This document shows positions 63,301 to 64,000 of a DNA stretch of 64,000 nt, piece after piece. Numbering within the stretch: position 1 is the first letter of the stretch; every line of letters begins with the position of its first letter. The DNA lies in NCBI GenBank assembly GCA_036971475.1, contig JBAIZL010000002.1, positions 46,420,229-46,484,228 on the forward strand, read 5' to 3'. The position numbers and the translations under genes were made by a program. Below the pieces are notes generated by a model. It had not been told where the DNA came from. It searched no databases and was given only the letters and a program-made list of their open reading frames with translations. This DNA comes from Prosapia bicincta. Lineage: Eukaryota; Arthropoda; Insecta; Hemiptera; Cercopidae.

Positions 63301-63715
63301 TCGCAACAGTTGTGAAGTAGTAACAAAGCTTTGCTAGTTTCACAGCATTCTCTTTAACTTCCAACTGTTTGTCCGATACTGGTGTGAAGGTCGTAAACAA
63401 GTCAATGGATATAATACCAAACAATTTCAACATACTTTTCTTTCTGTATGTGCCTAGTGTAATGATTCCTGAAGTGATAAATGTTAATATCATCAAATCA
63501 AAAAAGGCATCAATAACGTATTTAGCATTGCCAGTATTTAGATACATCCCTGTAACTGTCATGACAGCAATCACTAAGTAGTAGGATAGAATTATAAGTG
63601 TCTTTAAACTTATTTTACCATTTACAAATTTAAGCTGCTCATTTTCTGTAACTGCTTGAAAAACGTAAAACATTAAATTACTTAGTTTTCGCATGCCTTC
63701 GATTCTGTGGTCAAT
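54203..63715 (-). CDS. Insect odorant receptor (7tm_6 family), five coding exons, 411 aa
   Basis: Exons, minus strand: 63715-62886, 60571-60472, 58441-58334, 57525-57370, 54265-54203 (stop TAG 54205-54203). Introns are all GT-AG (GTAAAC, GTAAGT, GTACGT, GTAAGT donors; pyrimidine-rich CAG acceptors). The first is phase 2 and the last three phase 0, the classic C-terminal pattern of insect receptors. From the ATG at 63694 the product is 411 residues, a normal length. Hydrophobic segments: TM1 32-52, TM2 61-82, TM3 121-148, TM4 176-208, TM5 277-300, TM6 316-334, TM7 378-404. Family marks include PIICWFPYTIDS before TM4, YHNEII, CWF-like SWFGQLIINE in TM6, LFSCNWY, FQKSLLIILERTKRPL and ILNAAYSYFNLL at the end. 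These proteins form odorant-gated cation channels with Orco in sensory neuron dendrites; the ligand cannot be predicted. An acceptor 22 bp before the ATG implies an upstream exon, possibly outside the window. Confidence 0.93.
54313..54390. repeat. (AT)n(GT)n microsatellite in receptor intron 4
   Basis: AT run to 54364, then (GT)13. On the receptor's sense strand this is (AC)n(AT)n ending about 48 bp before the last exon. Confidence 0.95.
57370..57525 (-). CDS. Odorant receptor exon d (intracellular loop and first part of TM7)
   Basis: 156 nt, 52 whole codons. Acceptor TATTTCTCCAG, donor GTAAGT. It encodes DERFRQELFSCNWYNKSKKF, QKSLLIILERTKRPLAIRIG and MIYILNLNTLTT, the most conserved region of the family. 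Confidence 0.95.
58334..58441 (-). CDS. Odorant receptor exon c (TM6)
   Basis: 108 nt, 36 whole codons. Acceptor GGTTCTCACAG, donor GTACGT. It encodes FVKYIGPGLVAILSLVMISW then FGQLIINE, matching the conserved TM6 block of insect receptors. Confidence 0.92.
58960..59190. mobile_element. PLE-derived inverted repeat in receptor intron 2
   Basis: Left arm: AACAACATAGGTTATTCAAA to AAAGCTTTT (58972-59028). Right arm: ATTCCTGATGATGTTGGTAC to AACCTATGTTGTTTTAAA (59053-59143), then AAGAAAACGTATTTTA and a short AT run. Same family as the 41.0-kb hairpin, but the left arm has lost its hammerhead-like part. The (AT) tract on the left is short. Confidence 0.85.
59051..59096 (+). ncRNA. Hammerhead-ribozyme-like motif in receptor intron 2
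   Basis: CTGATGA (59056-59062), T, GTTGG (59064-59068) paired with CCAAC (59078-59082), GAAA (59083-59086). It lies on the strand opposite to receptor transcription, so it would not cut the receptor pre-mRNA. Confidence 0.5.
59409..60112. mobile_element. Possible non-autonomous DNA transposon with short inverted ends
   Basis: The left end TATATAGGGTGGCTCAGA (59409) and the reverse complement of the right end, TTATACAGGGTGGTATAGA (60112), share an AGGGTGG core next to TA. The interior (59650-59850) is GC-richer than its flanks and encodes no transposase I recognise. It sits inside receptor intron 2. The match is short, so this is tentative. Confidence 0.35.
60472..60571 (-). CDS. Odorant receptor exon b (TM5)
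   Basis: 100 nt. The acceptor is GATTTTTTTCAG and the donor GTAAGT. The first base completes the codon split by intron 1 (AG|T, Ser). It then encodes LVKLVSDTFGFYLLLFSQTL and 13 further residues, a TM5-type segment. Confidence 0.88.
60573..62885. other. Receptor intron 1
   Basis: 2.3 kb, AT-rich. Bases 60890-61150 and 62050-62290 are GC-richer but give no exon in a compatible phase and no recognised element. Confidence 0.6.
62886..63715 (-). CDS. Odorant receptor exon a (N-terminus to TM4)
   Basis: The acceptor is TTTCATATTTTTCAG immediately before 63715; the frame is open across the whole exon. The ATG at 63694 is seven codons in. The donor CAG|GTAAAC follows 62886, leaving two bases of a codon. 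It contains TM1-TM4 and the long intracellular loop rich in Glu/Asn (about residues 224-252). Confidence 0.92.
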
Positions 63716-63776
63716 CTGAAAAATATGAAACTTTAATGTTAAAACCTATATTTACAATAATAACCTCATAATGCAG

Positions 63777-63780
<4 letters not shown>

Positions 63781-63854
<74 letters not shown>
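63781..63854. repeat. (AT)n(GT)n microsatellite
   Basis: AT run to 63816, then (GT)19, in the intron or 5' region of the receptor gene. Confidence 0.95.
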
Positions 63855-63857
<3 letters not shown>

Positions 63858-63899
63858 AGTGTTCGTTTAGATGTGCTAAATCCTAACAACCTTCCACAT

Positions 63900-64000
63900 C
63901 TACATCCATAAAAATAAATGTTTGTGTGTATGTATGTATATTATAATGTTATATATGCCTAAACCGCTGAACAAAATTTGATGAAATTTTGAGGGTCTGT
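63900..64000. repeat. Probable interspersed repeat fragment at the right edge
   Basis: CCTAAACCGCTGAACAAAAT followed by TTGATGAAATTTTG resembles a block (CGCTGAACCGATTTTGATGAAATT) that I remember as widespread in insect repeats. It is truncated by the window edge, so the class is uncertain. Confidence 0.3.

Overview
The window reads as nuclear DNA of an insect with a very AT-rich, transposon-loaded genome. The evidence is a five-exon gene of the insect-specific odorant receptor family (7tm_6) on the minus strand at the right end, GT-AG introns of 0.8 to 3.1 kb, abundant (AT)n and (GT)n microsatellites, and fragments of several animal transposon classes. The order cannot be fixed from sequence alone; a hemipteran would fit but is only a guess.

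Left third (1-23,100): the 3' half of a Ty3/gypsy-type LTR retrotransposon (RNase H and integrase, polypurine tract, probable LTR) occupies 1 to about 2,900 and ends in a 430-bp GT microsatellite. About 7.5 kb of AT-rich sequence without recognisable genes follows. At 11.0-20.6 kb lies a nested cluster: two Penelope-like element (PLE) 3' fragments, a 4-kb Polinton/Maverick-type protein-primed family B DNA polymerase broken by two in-frame stops and one frameshift, a 46-bp tandem array, two weak small open frames, a 29-bp GC-rich tandem array, and a longer degenerate PLE carrying RT and GIY-YIG domains. A LINE reverse transcriptase remnant on the minus strand closes the region (22.15-23.1 kb).

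Middle (23-54 kb): mostly AT-rich sequence with no gene I can support. A second PLE family is scattered here and further right: 34.7-35.4 kb, 41.0-41.3 kb, 47.9-49.0 kb and 59.0-59.2 kb. Its copies share a module resembling a type I hammerhead ribozyme (CTGANGA, a 5-bp stem, GAAA). In two copies this module is arranged as a long inverted repeat, and a third also has inverted arms, one of them truncated. The copies border (AT)n tracts.

Right end (54.2-63.7 kb, minus strand): an apparently intact odorant receptor gene. I assembled it by hand from exons 63715-62886, 60571-60472, 58441-58334, 57525-57370 and 54265-54203. Every junction is GT-AG, the phases agree, and the product from the ATG at 63694 is 411 residues. 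Four of the five exons are too short to stand out as open frames. Intron 2 carries a PLE hairpin and a possible TIR-bearing DNA transposon; intron 4 carries an (AT)n(GT)n tract.

The most unusual items are the tandem duplication of the N-terminal OTU-like domain of the Polinton polymerase, the hammerhead-like inverted modules of the PLE family, and the complete odorant receptor model.
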